Below are positions 16,802-26,112 of a stretch of DNA of 64,000 nucleotides, piece by piece; within the stretch, counting starts at the first letter, position 1, and every line of letters begins with the position of its first letter. Position numbers and translations under genes: made by a program. The notes beneath the pieces are model-generated. The model saw nothing but the letters and a program-made list of their open reading frames with translations. It was not told where the DNA came from and made no database searches. This stretch comes from Acidobacteriota bacterium. GTDB taxonomy: Bacteria > Acidobacteriota > Vicinamibacteria > Vicinamibacterales > 2-12-FULL-66-21. The stretch is from the NCBI GenBank assembly GCA_003222675.1, contig QHWT01000047.1, forward strand, positions 124,069 through 188,068, written 5' to 3'.

Positions 16802-17776
16802 ATGCCGAAGGTGTATTACGACGCGGATGCCGACCTGGCCCTGGTACGGGGCCGCAAGGTGGCGGTGCTCGGATATGGATCGCAGGGACACGCGCATGCG
16901 CTGAACCTGCGCGAGAGCGGCGTCGACGTCCGCGTCGGGCTGCCCGCGTCGAGCGGATCGCGCGCAAAGGCGCAGGCAGATGGGCTCACGGTGCTCGAGC
17001 CCGCCGCCGCGTGCGCGTGGGCCGACGTGATCATGGTGCTCGTGCCGGACACGGTGCAGGCTGCACTGTACCGCGACGCGATCAAGCCGAATCTGGCGAA
17101 CGGCAAGACGCTGATGTTCGCGCATGGCTTCAACGTGCGCTTCGGCACACTCGATCTGGTGCGCGAGCTCTACCAGGAAGGTGCGGGCACGCCCGCGCTG
17201 GTGGCAGTCCACCAGGACGCGAGCGGCAAGGCGCGCGACTTCGCGCTGTCGTACGCGAAAGGCATCGGCGTGACGCGCGCCGGCGTCATCGAAACAACGT
17301 TCGCGGAAGAGACCGAAACCGACCTCTTCGGCGAGCAGGCGGTGCTGTGCGGCGGCGTCAGCGCGCTCGTCAAGGCTGGATTCGAAACGCTCGTCGAAGC
17401 GGGCTATCAGCCGGAGGTCGCATACTTCGAGTGCCTCCACGAGCTCAAGCTGATCGTCGATCTGATGTATCAAGGCGGGCTGAACTACATGCGCTACTCC
17501 GTCAGCGACACGGCGGAGCACGGCGATTACACGGGCGGTCCGCGATTGATCACCGATCAGACACGTCAGGAAATGCGCAAGATGCTTGCGGAGATCCAGG
17601 ACGGCACCTACGCGCGGCGCCGCTGGATCGACGAGGACAGGAAGGGTCGCCCGTGGTTCAACGAGACGCGCACTCGCGAACGTCAGCACCAGATCGAGCA
17701 GGTGGGCGCAAAGCTGCGAGCGATGATGCCGTTCCTCAAGCCGAAGAAGGCGCCGGAACCGGCGGGCGTCGCGTGA
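16802..17776 (+). CDS. ilvC: Ketol-acid reductoisomerase with a missing catalytic segment, 324 aa
   Basis: Class I KARI, normally converting acetolactate to dihydroxyisovalerate with NADPH and Mg. The Rossmann motif [12 protein letters not shown] (24-35), FAHGFN with His108, and the metal-binding [14 protein letters not shown] are all present. After NVRFGT (residue 116) the sequence passes directly to [13 protein letters not shown]. Class I enzymes have about 20 more residues there, including the conserved IVPPxDVDVxMVAPKxPGH with the lysine equivalent to E. coli Lys155. The deletion is in frame (near 17147-17158). Length 324 against about 338. Either the enzyme is impaired, or the sequence or assembly lost about 60 bases. 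A strong ribosome site (aggagg) is supplied at the end of the repeat array. Confidence 0.88.
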   Translation: MPKVYYDADADLALVRGRKVAVLGYGSQGHAHALNLRESGVDVRVGLPASSGSRAKAQADGLTVLEPAAACAWADVIMVLVPDTVQAALYRDAIKPNLANGKTLMFAHGFNVRFGTLDLVRELYQEGAGTPALVAVHQDASGKARDFALSYAKGIGVTRAGVIETTFAEETETDLFGEQAVLCGGVSALVKAGFETLVEAGYQPEVAYFECLHELKLIVDLMYQGGLNYMRYSVSDTAEHGDYTGGPRLITDQTRQEMRKMLAEIQDGTYARRRWIDEDRKGRPWFNETRTRERQHQIEQVGAKLRAMMPFLKPKKAPEPAGVA

Positions 17777-17783
17777 ACATGAT

Positions 17784-17835
17784 GCAGCCCTAAAGGGCTG
17801 CGCTACCACAATGTAGCGCAGGCCTTTAGGCCTGC
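17784..17835. repeat. Three adjacent REP-like hairpins between ilvC and ilvE
   Basis: GCAGCCCTAAAGGGCTGC (17784-17801), then GCGCTAC..GTAGCGC sharing its edge, then GCAGGCCTTTAGGCCTGC (17818-17835). The outer two have 7-base arms around TAAA or TTTA. They fill the 75-base ilvC-ilvE gap and leave ilvE without an obvious Shine-Dalgarno. Confidence 0.85.
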
Positions 17836-17851
17836 GGAACCAAATATACAG

Positions 17852-18802
17852 ATGTCTGGACTCACGTGGATGAACGGGCGGCTTGTGCCGGAGTCGGAGG
17901 CGGTAGTGCCCTTCCTGACCGCCGGGCTCCATTACGGCATGGGTGTGTTCGAAGGCATCCGCTGCTACGACACGGCCGACGGACCGGCCGTGTTCCGGCT
18001 GCGCGATCACGTGCTGCGCCTCGTCGCGTCTGCGAAGACGCTCGGCTTCCGTGAGCTGCCGTACGACGAGGCCACGCTGAGCGCCGCCATCCACGAGACG
18101 ATCAGCGCCAACGCTCTTCGCGCGTGCTACATCCGTCCGGTGATTTTCCTCGCCGAAGGAGGCATGAACCTCAACATTGACACCGGGCGTCCCCATGTTG
18201 GGATAGCCGTGTGGCCGTGGAAGGAGTTCCATGGCGAGGGCAGCCTCGATGCGGGCATCCGCGTCAACGTGTCGTCGTACACGCGCCATCACCCGAACAT
18301 CATGATGACGCGCGCGAAGATCTCCGGCAATTACGTCAACTCGTTCCTGGCGAAGACCGAGTCAGTCCGCCTCGGCTTCGACGATGCGGTGCTCCTCGAT
18401 CCTGACGGCTACGTCGCGGAGTGCACGGGCGAGAATCTGTTCGTCGTCACTCGTGGCCGGATCATCACGCCGCCCGTCGCGGGCATTCTCGAGGGCATCA
18501 CGCGCGACACGGTGATCACGCTGGCGCGCGACGCGGGACTCACGGTCGTCGAAGAACGGATCGTCCGCGACCGCCTGTACGACGCCGACGAGGTGTTTCT
18601 CTCGGGGACCGCGGCGGAGGTGATCGGCGTGCGCGAGGTGGACTTCCGGACGATTGGTTCGGGATCGATCGGCCCGATCACGCGCACGGTGCAGCAGGCC
18701 TTCCGTCAGACGGTGCGCGGTGAGCATCACCGCTCGCCCGAATGGCTGGAGCCGGTCCTGCCGCTCGACGACGAGGCGGAGGCGAAAATACTGCGGGCGT
18801 GA
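17852..18802 (+). CDS. ilvE: Branched-chain amino-acid aminotransferase, 316 aa
   Basis: Fold-type IV PLP aminotransferase for the last step of Val/Leu/Ile synthesis. GMGVFEGIRCY near residue 30, RAKISGNYVNSFLAK with the PLP lysine, and the Glu-containing AECTGENLFVV are diagnostic. GILEGITRDTVITLA and LSGTAAEVIGVREVD follow. Length fits IlvE (about 300-310). No good Shine-Dalgarno is seen because the upstream gap is palindromic repeats. Its TGA overlaps the GTG start of the LysR gene (GTGA). Confidence 0.94.
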   Translation: MSGLTWMNGRLVPESEAVVPFLTAGLHYGMGVFEGIRCYDTADGPAVFRLRDHVLRLVASAKTLGFRELPYDEATLSAAIHETISANALRACYIRPVIFLAEGGMNLNIDTGRPHVGIAVWPWKEFHGEGSLDAGIRVNVSSYTRHHPNIMMTRAKISGNYVNSFLAKTESVRLGFDDAVLLDPDGYVAECTGENLFVVTRGRIITPPVAGILEGITRDTVITLARDAGLTVVEERIVRDRLYDADEVFLSGTAAEVIGVREVDFRTIGSGSIGPITRTVQQAFRQTVRGEHHRSPEWLEPVLPLDDEAEAKILRA

Positions 18803-19779
18803 GCAAGGCCGTGGATCTCAGACAACTCGAAATCATCCGCGCGATCGCCGATACGGGCTCGTTCACGCGAGCCGGTGCACGGCTCCATGTCTCGCAATCG
18901 GCCATCAGCCGGCAGATCCTCCTGCTGGAAGAGGAACTGCACGAGCCGCTCTTCCTCCGCTTCGGACGCCAGGTCCAGATCACGCCGGCAGGCGAAGCGC
19001 TCCTGCAGCTCAGCAACCGGATGTTCGCCGACATCCGCGAAACGTGCGCAACGATCGTAGACCGCCAGAAGAACCTGAGCGGCACGCTCAATCTGGTCGG
19101 CGGAATGACGGTGTGCCTCTACCTCTTCCCGCGTCTGCTGAAGGAATTCCGCCGGCATCATCCAGACGTCGAGATCAGGATTGCGACGGGCGGAATGCAG
19201 CGGCTGCTGCGCCGACTCCGCTCGGGACGCGCGGACCTCGCGCTGCTGACGCTGCCCGTCAATGAGCCGGGCCTGACGACCGTGCCAGTGCTGCGCGAGG
19301 AGCTGCTGCTCGTCATGCCGCCAGGACACGCGCTGGAGCGCGTAAAGCATCCGCTCGATCCGGCCGCGCTCATCGGGGAACCGTTCATCATCTTCGAGGC
19401 GGGATCCAACACGCGCCGGGCGATTGACGACTTCTTCCTGCGGGAACAGATCACGCCAAAGGTCGTCACCGAAACGGAGAACGTGGAGATCATGAAAGCG
19501 ATGGTCGCCAGCGGCCTTGGCATCAGCATCGTCCCATTCCAGTCCGTGGCGCACGAGACGCGCAGCGGCACGCTCTCGGTCGCCCGTATCCGCGGCCAGC
19601 AACTCGTGCGCGAAACCGGCTGGGTCTACCGGACGGGGGAGCGCGTGCCGCGCGTCGTGCAGGAAATGATGGCGACGTTGACCCGCATCGCGCCGCAACT
19701 GCAGCTCTCCGCCGAGAGCCGGCCCGCCATCGACGCCGAACCGGCGATCGCCGCACACCGCCGTCGGAAAAGCGGATAA
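18799..19779 (+). CDS. LysR-family transcriptional regulator, 326 aa
   Basis: N-terminal winged helix-turn-helix ([20 protein letters not shown], then [17 protein letters not shown]), followed by a periplasmic-binding-like effector domain (about residues 90-300). GTG at 18799 overlaps the ilvE stop and is the natural start; GTG at 18811 is an alternative. The C-terminus is basic. It lies between ilvE and ureA on the same strand, so it could regulate the branched-chain or urease genes; no operator can be assigned. The LysR family is certain, target and effector are unknown. Confidence 0.9.
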   Translation: MSKAVDLRQLEIIRAIADTGSFTRAGARLHVSQSAISRQILLLEEELHEPLFLRFGRQVQITPAGEALLQLSNRMFADIRETCATIVDRQKNLSGTLNLVGGMTVCLYLFPRLLKEFRRHHPDVEIRIATGGMQRLLRRLRSGRADLALLTLPVNEPGLTTVPVLREELLLVMPPGHALERVKHPLDPAALIGEPFIIFEAGSNTRRAIDDFFLREQITPKVVTETENVEIMKAMVASGLGISIVPFQSVAHETRSGTLSVARIRGQQLVRETGWVYRTGERVPRVVQEMMATLTRIAPQLQLSAESRPAIDAEPAIAAHRRRKSG

Positions 19780-19792
19780 TAATGCCGCTGTC

Positions 19793-20095
19793 ATGCGTCT
19801 CACGGAACGGGAGATCGACAAGCTCCTCGTGTTCACCGCTGCAGAAGTGGCCCGCCGCCGCCGCGCGCGCGGCCTCAAGCTGAATCATCCCGAAGCCGTA
19901 GCCCTCATCACGGCTGAAGTGCTCGAAGGCATCCGCGATGGACGGAGCGTCGCCGACCTGATGACATTCGGCGCCGGCGTCCTCAGGCGCGACGACGTGA
20001 TGGAAGGCGTCGCCGAGATGATTCCGGAAATCCAGATCGAAGGCACGTTTCCCGACGGCACCAAACTGGTGACCGTGCACGATCCGATCCGGTGA
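19793..20095 (+). CDS. ureA: Urease gamma subunit, 100 aa
   Basis: Smallest urease structural subunit. [20 protein letters not shown] and the [19 protein letters not shown] segment match UreA along its full usual length (100 aa). First gene of ureABCEFGD; ureB starts 7 bases after its stop. The start is 14 bases after the LysR gene. Confidence 0.96.
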   Translation: MRLTEREIDKLLVFTAAEVARRRRARGLKLNHPEAVALITAEVLEGIRDGRSVADLMTFGAGVLRRDDVMEGVAEMIPEIQIEGTFPDGTKLVTVHDPIR

Positions 20096-20101
20096 CGCGC
20101 G

Positions 20102-20467
20102 GTGATTCCAGGCGAATACTTCCTCCGCGAAGACGCGATCGAGCTGAACGCGGAGCGCACGCCTGTAGGCGTCCGCGTCGAGAACACCGGCGATCGCCCT
20201 GTCCAGGTCGGCTCTCACACTCACTTCTTTGAAGTGAATCGTGCGCTGCGATTCCCACGCGCGGCCGCTTACGGTCATCGGCTCGACATCCCCGCAGGCA
20301 CGTCATTGCGATTCGAGCCTGGTGAAGGCCGCGACGTCACGCTGGTGCCATTCGCGGGCAGCCGTACCGTGTTCGGCATGAGCGCTCTCGTCAACGGTCC
20401 GCTCGAGGCGCGACGCGAGCAGGCAATCCAGGACGTGCGCGCGCGTAAGTTCCTCGATACACCATGA
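20102..20467 (+). CDS. ureB: Urease beta subunit, 121 aa
   Basis: Urease structural subunit with GTG start at 20102. [10 protein letters not shown] near the N-terminus, [20 protein letters not shown] and [12 protein letters not shown] are characteristic. Length is slightly above the usual 101-110 aa. Its stop overlaps the ureC ATG by 4 bases. Confidence 0.95.
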   Translation: MIPGEYFLREDAIELNAERTPVGVRVENTGDRPVQVGSHTHFFEVNRALRFPRAAAYGHRLDIPAGTSLRFEPGEGRDVTLVPFAGSRTVFGMSALVNGPLEARREQAIQDVRARKFLDTP

Positions 20468-22126
20468 AGATTCCGCGAGACCAGTACGCGGGCCTCTATG
20501 GCCCAACGGCCGGCGATCGCGTGCGTCTCGCCGACACCGGTCTCGTGTTGCAGATCGAGCGCGACTTCGCGCGATATGGGGAGGAGGTGCCGTTCGGCGG
20601 CGGCAAGGTCGTGCGGGATGGGCAGGGTCAGTCGCAGGTGTCGCGCGGGGAAGGCGCGCCGGATCTCGTCATCACGAACGTGATCGTCCTCGATCACTGG
20701 GGCGTGGTGAAGGGGGACGTCGGCGTCCGCGACGGCCGCATCTCGGCGATCGGCAAGGCGGGAAACCCCGGCATCCAGGACGGCGTGACGCCGGGCCTTG
20801 AACTCGGCGCATCGACGGAAATCATCGCCGGCGAGCATCGTATTCTGACGGCTGGCGGGATCGACTCGCACATCCATTTCATCAGTCCGCAGCAGGCGTG
20901 GGAAGCGCTCTACAGCGGCGTCACGACGATGATTGGCGGCGGCACCGGACCGGCGGACGGCACGCGCGCCACGACGTGCACGCCGGGCGAATGGCACATC
21001 CACCGGATGATCGAAGCCACCGACAGCCTGCCGCTCAACTTTGGTTTTCTGGGCAAGGGCAACGCGTCGCGCGAGGAGCCGCTGATCGAGCAGGTCCGGG
21101 CCGGCGCGATCGGCCTCAAGCTGCACGAAGATTGGGGCACAACGCCGGCAACAATCGATGCGGCGCTCACCGTCGCGGACGCGTACGACGTGCAGGTCGC
21201 GATCCACACCGACACGTTGAACGAGTCGGGATTCGTCGAGGATACGCTCGCGGCCATACGCGGCCGCACCATCCACACCTATCACAGCGAAGGCGAGGGA
21301 GGCGGCCATGCGCCCGACATCCCCAACGATGCCGTTCACGGTGAATACGCTGGACGAGCACCTGGACATGCTGCTCGTGTGCCATCACCTCAACGCGCAG
21401 GTGCCGGAAGACGTGGCGTTCGCGGAATCGCGCATCCGCCCGGAAACGATGGCGGCCGAAGACGTGCTGCACGATCTCGGCGCGATCAGTATGATGTCCT
21501 CCGACTCGCAGGCCATGGGACGCGTCGGCGAGGTGATCATGCGGACGTGGCAGACAGCGCACGTCATGAAGGCTGCGCGCGGTCCTGTTGCGGGAGACCC
21601 GCGGGAGCACGACAACCGGCGAATTCGGCGGTATCTCGCGAAATACACGATCAATCCCGCGCGCGCGCATGGCATCAGCGAGTATGTTGGATCGATCGAG
21701 GTCGGCAAGTACGCGGACCTGGTGTTGTGGTCCCCCGCGTTTTTTGGCGTCAAGCCGGATCTCGTGATCAAGGGCGGCTTCGTCGCCGCCGCTTTGATGG
21801 GCGATCCCAATGCCTCGATCCCGACACCAGAGCCGGTGCGGTACCGTCCGATGTTCGGCGCCCTGGGTCGCGCGACAAGCGCCGTGTCGTGGACGTTCGT
21901 GTCTCAGGCTTCAATCGACGAACATCGGTTGCCGTCACGCGTCGATCGTGCGCTGCTGCCGGTGCATGGCACGCGCGCGCTCGGGAAGCGCGACATGATT
22001 CTCAACGACGCGTTGCCGCGAATCGATATCGACCCTGAACGTTATACCGTCGTCGTCGATGGCGAGGCAGTCGTGCCCCAACCCGCCGCGACGCTTCCTA
22101 TGGCCCAGCGATATTTCCTGTTCTGA
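20464..22126 (+). pseudogene. ureC: Urease alpha subunit, disrupted by an internal deletion/frameshift
   Basis: Catalytic urease subunit in two frames. From 20464 the frame reads [20 protein letters not shown] through GIDSHIHF (nickel His pair), the carbamylated-lysine region [18 protein letters not shown] and [15 protein letters not shown]. At about 21318-21323 homology jumps to another frame reading [24 protein letters not shown] (active-site flap Cys-His) and [12 protein letters not shown] (nickel Asp), ending PMAQRYFLF at 22126. Intact UreC has about 15 residues (around GEPNVLPSSTNP) between these points. A loss of 44 bases (or another length giving remainder 2 on division by 3) fits. Every catalytic residue is encoded but not in one frame. 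All other ure genes look intact, so an assembly error or a recent mutation is likely. Confidence 0.9.
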
Positions 22127-22129
22127 CCA

Positions 22130-22588
22130 ATGTCCGCACCAGACGCGGTCGTCTCGATCCGAGCGCTCCCGGAGGACCATCATCCGCACGCGAGCGACGC
22201 CGATATCGTCGAGATCCCGATGACGGCGCACGATCGGCGGCGCGTCCGCCGCGTCATCGAGGCGGCAGATGGCACGAAGCTGGCGTTCGAGCTCCCAACC
22301 GGTACCGTGCTGCATCCCGGACAGGTGGTGCACCGAAGCGGCGTGCGTGAATACGTCGTGACCGCCGCGCCGGAAGACGTGCTCGTCACGCGTCCGCGCA
22401 GCGTGGAGGAGGCCGCACGGATCGGTCATCTGATCGGCAATCTGCATCGGGACATCGAGGTGCACGGCGGCGACGTGATCGCACTCGCCGACGACGCGCT
22501 CGCCGACCGGCTGACGCGCGCCGGGGTGCCGTTCGAGCGCAGCCGGCGCGCTTTTCAGGGGCGTGCGCCTGGGGAGCACGCGCACTGA
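22130..22588 (+). CDS. ureE: Urease accessory protein UreE (nickel chaperone), 152 aa
   Basis: Delivers nickel to apo-urease. An N-terminal peptide-binding domain (residues 25-75, VEIPMTAHDRRRVRRVIEAA) and a C-terminal metal-binding domain with IGHLIGNLHRDIEVHGGDV match UreE. The His at the end of GNLH and the final HAH tail could bind nickel, though the His-rich tail is short. The N-terminus also carries HHPHASDAD. It starts 3 bases after ureC and its stop overlaps the ureF start. Confidence 0.9.
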   Translation: MSAPDAVVSIRALPEDHHPHASDADIVEIPMTAHDRRRVRRVIEAADGTKLAFELPTGTVLHPGQVVHRSGVREYVVTAAPEDVLVTRPRSVEEAARIGHLIGNLHRDIEVHGGDVIALADDALADRLTRAGVPFERSRRAFQGRAPGEHAH

Positions 22589-23253
22589 TGGACGCCGTGG
22601 CGTTGCTGCGCCTGCTGCAGCTGTTCGATTCGCAGTTTCCCGTCGGCGCGTTCGCGCATTCGGGCGGCCTCGAGACATATGCGGCAGACGGCGCGGAGCT
22701 GCCGCAGCTGGTTGAAGTGCTCGAGAACCAGATTGAGCTCGGATGGGGACGAAGCGACCTTGCGGCGGCGTGCCTCGCCTGGCGGGCCGGCGTCGACACG
22801 ACGTCGCTTCGTGCGTTGGACGATCTGTCGGCGCGCGTCCACGCGTTCAAGGTGATTCCTGCCGCGAGGGACACGAGCGTTCGCCTGGGATGCCGCACGC
22901 TGGCGCTGGTCCGCCGACTGTATCCTGGTGCCGTCTCAGGCCTGGACGTGCAACCTACGCATCACGCGGTGGTGATCGGCGCCGTCGGGCGCCGCCTTGG
23001 TCTCGAGCTCACACCGCTGCTGATCGCGTTCGCGCAGAGCCTGGCTGCCGGCACGCTCGCCGCGGCGACAAGGTGCATGCCGGTGAGCCCTGCGCAGGCG
23101 CAGACCCTGCTGGTGCAGATCCACGACGCGATCGCGTCTGCGGTGGCGCGCGCGCAGCGCGACCCCGAGGATCACCTGTTCACGTGCACACCGGCGCTCG
23201 ACATCCGCGCATATCAACAGGCGTTCCTGCACACCCGCCTGTTCCAGTCGTGA
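22588..23253 (+). CDS. ureF: Urease accessory protein UreF, 221 aa
   Basis: Alpha-helical assembly factor acting with UreG and UreD/UreH to carbamylate the active lysine and load nickel. [23 protein letters not shown] near the N-terminus is the UreF signature, and [17 protein letters not shown] lies near residue 125. Normal length. One-base overlap with the ureE stop and 7 bases from ureG. Confidence 0.93.
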   Translation: MDAVALLRLLQLFDSQFPVGAFAHSGGLETYAADGAELPQLVEVLENQIELGWGRSDLAAACLAWRAGVDTTSLRALDDLSARVHAFKVIPAARDTSVRLGCRTLALVRRLYPGAVSGLDVQPTHHAVVIGAVGRRLGLELTPLLIAFAQSLAAGTLAAATRCMPVSPAQAQTLLVQIHDAIASAVARAQRDPEDHLFTCTPALDIRAYQQAFLHTRLFQS

Positions 23254-23260
23254 GGCTGAC

Positions 23261-23899
23261 GTGGCACGCGTGATCATCGGCGTGGGAGGCCCGGTCGGAT
23301 CGGGCAAGACGGCGCTGCTCGACAGCCTCTGCAAGCAGATGCGCGATCGCTACAGCCTCGCGGTGATTACCAACGACATCTACACGTACGAAGACGCTGA
23401 GTTCCTGATGCGATCCGGGGCGCTTCCGCTCGAGCGCATCCGAGGCGTGCAGACCGGCGGCTGCCCGCACACCGCGATCCGCGAAGACACCTCGATCAAC
23501 CACGAGGCGATCGAGGAGACAATCCGCAATTTTCCAGACGTGCAGATCGTGTTCCTCGAATCGGGCGGCGACAATCTTGCCGCGTCGTTCAGCCCGGAGC
23601 TCGTCGACGTCAGCATCTATGTCGTCGACGTGGCGGGCGGCGACAAAGTCCCTCGCAAGGGAGGCCCGGGCGTCACCCGCAGCGACCTCCTCGTCATCAA
23701 CAAGATCGATCTGGCGCCGTATGTGGGGGCGGACCTCGACGTCATGCAGCTCGACGCCGCGGCCATCCGCGGCGGCAAGCCGATCGTGTTCACGAATCTC
23801 AAGACCGGTGAAGGCCTCGACCAGGTGATCTCGTGGATTCAGCACGACGTGCTGTTCGAGCCGATCGAATCGAAACCTGACGCCGCGGCAGAATCATGA
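23261..23899 (+). CDS. ureG: Urease accessory GTPase UreG, 212 aa
   Basis: SIMIBI GTPase energising nickel insertion. P-loop [15 protein letters not shown] near residue 9, the Cys-Pro-His motif in [28 protein letters not shown], and the guanine motif NKIDLA are all present. GTG start at 23261. Length typical (about 205). Overlaps ureD by 4 bases. Confidence 0.95.
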   Translation: MARVIIGVGGPVGSGKTALLDSLCKQMRDRYSLAVITNDIYTYEDAEFLMRSGALPLERIRGVQTGGCPHTAIREDTSINHEAIEETIRNFPDVQIVFLESGGDNLAASFSPELVDVSIYVVDVAGGDKVPRKGGPGVTRSDLLVINKIDLAPYVGADLDVMQLDAAAIRGGKPIVFTNLKTGEGLDQVISWIQHDVLFEPIESKPDAAAES

Positions 23900-24789
23900 G
23901 CCGCATGTTGCCGTCCGACGCCGCGTGCGGGTTGCGCGGCGGTGCGCAGCTGACGTTCTGCCGACGCGGATCGGCGACGGTCCTGTCGTCGGCGCGCGTG
24001 GAGGCGCCGCTGAAGCTCGTTCGACCGTTCGCACTCGCCGACGGACGATTGATCGTTCCGCTGATTACGCTCGGTCCGGGACTTTGTGGAGGCGACACCT
24101 GCGCTATCGACGTCCACGCGGAGGCGGGCGCGCGCGTCATCATCACCAACACTGCCGCGACGCGCGTCCTGGGCATGGCCGACGACGCCCAGGCGATCCA
24201 GCGCGTCCGGCTGACGGCGGGTCCGGGCGCGCACCTCGAGTACTATCCAGGCCTCACCATCCCGTTCCCCGACAGTGCGTTCGTACAGGAGATCGAAGCG
24301 ACCGCCGCACGCGACGCACGCGTCGGGATTCTCGAAACGTGGGCGCTCGGCCGCGCCGCGCGCGGTGAATATCTTCGGTTCCGTTACGTACGCAGCCGCA
24401 CGACCGTACGCGTCGACGGCGCCTTGATCTACGCGGATGCGACCCTGCTCGAGCCGCGCACCGCAGCGGTAGCCGGCGCAGGCGTCCTCGATGGGCGGCG
24501 CTATCTCGTGTCGGGCTTCTGGTATGCCGCCGATGTGTCAGCCGGCTGCCGGGGTCAGACCCCGGACGCTCCGTTACACACTGTGTCGTCGCGGAACTGG
24601 GGTCAGACCCCGGACGGTCGGTTACACACTCTGCTGGTGGCGTTCGGGCAGTCGGCTCCCGGGCGGGTGTTCCTGCGGGCGCTGGGAGATGACGGTCGGG
24701 CGCTCGATCGCGTTGTCCGTGACGCCCTGGCGCGCGTCGCGGACGCGTGGAAAGTACCGCCCCTGCGGCTGGAGCGTTTTCGATGCTGA
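23896..24789 (+). CDS. ureD: Urease accessory protein UreD/UreH with repeat-derived insertion, 297 aa
   Basis: Scaffold for urease activation. Homology is clear: [50 protein letters not shown] and [15 protein letters not shown]. Between the strand ending VSGFWYAAD and the one starting [11 protein letters not shown], about 34 residues are encoded by two copies of a repeat (24551-24633), giving the repeated peptide GQTPDxxLHT. Frame is kept because the two units are 48 bases apart. The insertion lies in what would be a loop, so the protein may still fold. Confidence 0.88.
   Translation: MSRMLPSDAACGLRGGAQLTFCRRGSATVLSSARVEAPLKLVRPFALADGRLIVPLITLGPGLCGGDTCAIDVHAEAGARVIITNTAATRVLGMADDAQAIQRVRLTAGPGAHLEYYPGLTIPFPDSAFVQEIEATAARDARVGILETWALGRAARGEYLRFRYVRSRTTVRVDGALIYADATLLEPRTAAVAGAGVLDGRRYLVSGFWYAADVSAGCRGQTPDAPLHTVSSRNWGQTPDGRLHTLLVAFGQSAPGRVFLRALGDDGRALDRVVRDALARVADAWKVPPLRLERFRC
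24551..24633 (+). repeat. Two copies of a 35-base palindrome-headed repeat inside ureD
   Basis: Copies at 24551-24585 and 24599-24633 differ at three positions. Each begins GGGGTCAGACCCC, extended to a CCGGGGTCAGACCCCGG palindrome in the first copy, and ends near 'gttacacact'. Their 48-base period is a multiple of three, which preserves the ureD frame. Confidence 0.9.
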
Positions 24790-24794
24790 GGTCC

Positions 24795-24986
24795 CTAGGC
24801 GCGCGCCTCCGCGAACGGAGAATCGTCGTCTTCGTCAGCCTCAGACCGGGAATAGCCGGCTTCCTCGAGCGTGCGATTGATCTCCTGCTTCAACCAAGCC
24901 GACGGATTCGGCTTGATCGCGCGCAACGCCTGCCACTCTGACTCGGTCAGCGTGATTGCAATGAATCGGCTCGTTCCCTTGTCCAT
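24795..24986 (-). CDS. Small acidic-tailed hypothetical protein, 63 aa
   Basis: Not recognised as a named family. ATG 24986 is preceded by an excellent Shine-Dalgarno (AGGAGGGG, 6 bases away), which supports a real gene. The N-terminal half reads RFIAITLTESEWQALRAIKP, a strand followed by a helix, then PNPSAWLKQEINRTLEEAG, a helix, which resembles short ribbon-helix-helix or antitoxin-like proteins. The C-terminus is acidic (EADEDDDSPF). It lies convergent with ureD, five bases away, and no toxin partner is visible. Function unknown. Confidence 0.65.
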   Translation of the reverse strand: MDKGTSRFIAITLTESEWQALRAIKPNPSAWLKQEINRTLEEAGYSRSEADEDDDSPFAEARA

Positions 24987-25110
24987 TCGCCGCCCCTCCT
25001 GTCCTCGTCATCGTAGTACGCGGCCCGGCTCTCCTTGCATAGAATTGCAGCATCCCGGCCATCTGATTCGGTCATGACCGCTGAAATCCGCGCGCCGGCA
25101 GAATTCCGCC

Positions 25111-26112
25111 TCAGGCAGCGGACAAACAGTGGCTGGCGAGTCTGGCGTACGTGCCAATCGCCGCGTGGACCTCATCGACGTGCACGTGCTCCCGCTGAGT
25201 GTGCGCGACGAGAATCGATCCCGGCCCGAACAAGAGCGGCGTGCCCCAGCGATTGAGCAGGGGAACGTCGGTCGTGAACGGAAAGACCGCCGCTGGGATT
25301 CCGGGGACCGTGTGAAAGCGCACCATCGGGACTCGCAGGATTTCCGTGACGGTGACGTTCGGCTCGACCTCCCGCGCCCTCGCGAGCACCTCGTCAGCCG
25401 ATCCGACGATCCGAAACATCAGCTCCGCAGACGCTGACGGCGAGATCACGTTGGGTGCGATCCCTCCCTCGATCAATCCGATGGAGTAGAACGTGTTTCC
25501 GAGCTCAGGATCGGACGGCCACTGCATCCCGCGCAGACGCACCAGGACGTCGACGAGCTTGTCAATCGCCGAATCGCCATGTTCCGGCACGGCGGAGTGC
25601 GCGGCGCGTCCTTTCGCGCTGAGTTGCACCCTCAACATGCCGCGCGTGGCAATCGCGAGACGGCTGTCGGTGGGTTCGCCGTTAATCAGAAAGCTCGATC
25701 GCGCCGCTGCGGCATTCGCGACGTTGGCGCCGTCGCTTCCGCGTTCCTCGCCGACGACGAACAGCAACGCAACCCGGCGTTCGCCGGACGCGCGCATCCG
25801 TTCAACAGCGGCCAGCTGCGCGGCGAGGATTCCTTTCGCATCGCACGACCCGCGACCGAACAGGCATCCATCGCGTACGTCGCTCGGGAAGAACGGCGGC
25901 ACGCAGTCGAAGTGGGTCGACAGCACGACCCGAGGGTCATCGAGTCGCGCGTAGACGTTGAATCGTCGGTCGGCAACGGGCTGCCGTTCGACGGTGTAGC
26001 CGAGTCGCGACAGCTGCGAGGCCAGCCACTCCCCTGCCGCCTGCTCGCGGCCGGTCGTTGAATCGATGTCGATCAGTGCGCGCGCGAAGGTGATCGGGTC
26101 TATCGAATCCAT
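25111..26112 (-). CDS. dapE: M20-family deacylase, succinyl-diaminopimelate desuccinylase candidate, 333 aa
   Basis: Zinc aminoacylase-fold enzyme. Metal and catalytic residues appear in LSTHFDCVPP (His), FGRGSCDAKG (Asp), VGEERGSDGA (Glu pair) and a late His in VAHTQREHV. ATG 26112 starts MDSIDPITFARALIDIDSTT, overlapping dapD by 13 bases. Its place after dapA and dapD identifies it as the desuccinylase of the succinylase lysine route; by sequence alone ArgE-like deacetylases are also possible. It is slightly short for DapE (about 375 aa), partly through a compact lid domain. Confidence 0.85.
   Translation of the reverse strand: MDSIDPITFARALIDIDSTTGREQAAGEWLASQLSRLGYTVERQPVADRRFNVYARLDDPRVVLSTHFDCVPPFFPSDVRDGCLFGRGSCDAKGILAAQLAAVERMRASGERRVALLFVVGEERGSDGANVANAAAARSSFLINGEPTDSRLAIATRGMLRVQLSAKGRAAHSAVPEHGDSAIDKLVDVLVRLRGMQWPSDPELGNTFYSIGLIEGGIAPNVISPSASAELMFRIVGSADEVLARAREVEPNVTVTEILRVPMVRFHTVPGIPAAVFPFTTDVPLLNRWGTPLLFGPGSILVAHTQREHVHVDEVHAAIGTYARLASHCLSAA

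Noticed and set aside
16326-16967. Reverse-strand and forward ORFs spanning the tandem array, with repeated 25-residue peptides
   Set aside because: They exist only because a ~75-base repeat without stops is read through; the forward one overlaps ilvC out of frame, and unit lengths of 74-76 break any constant frame.
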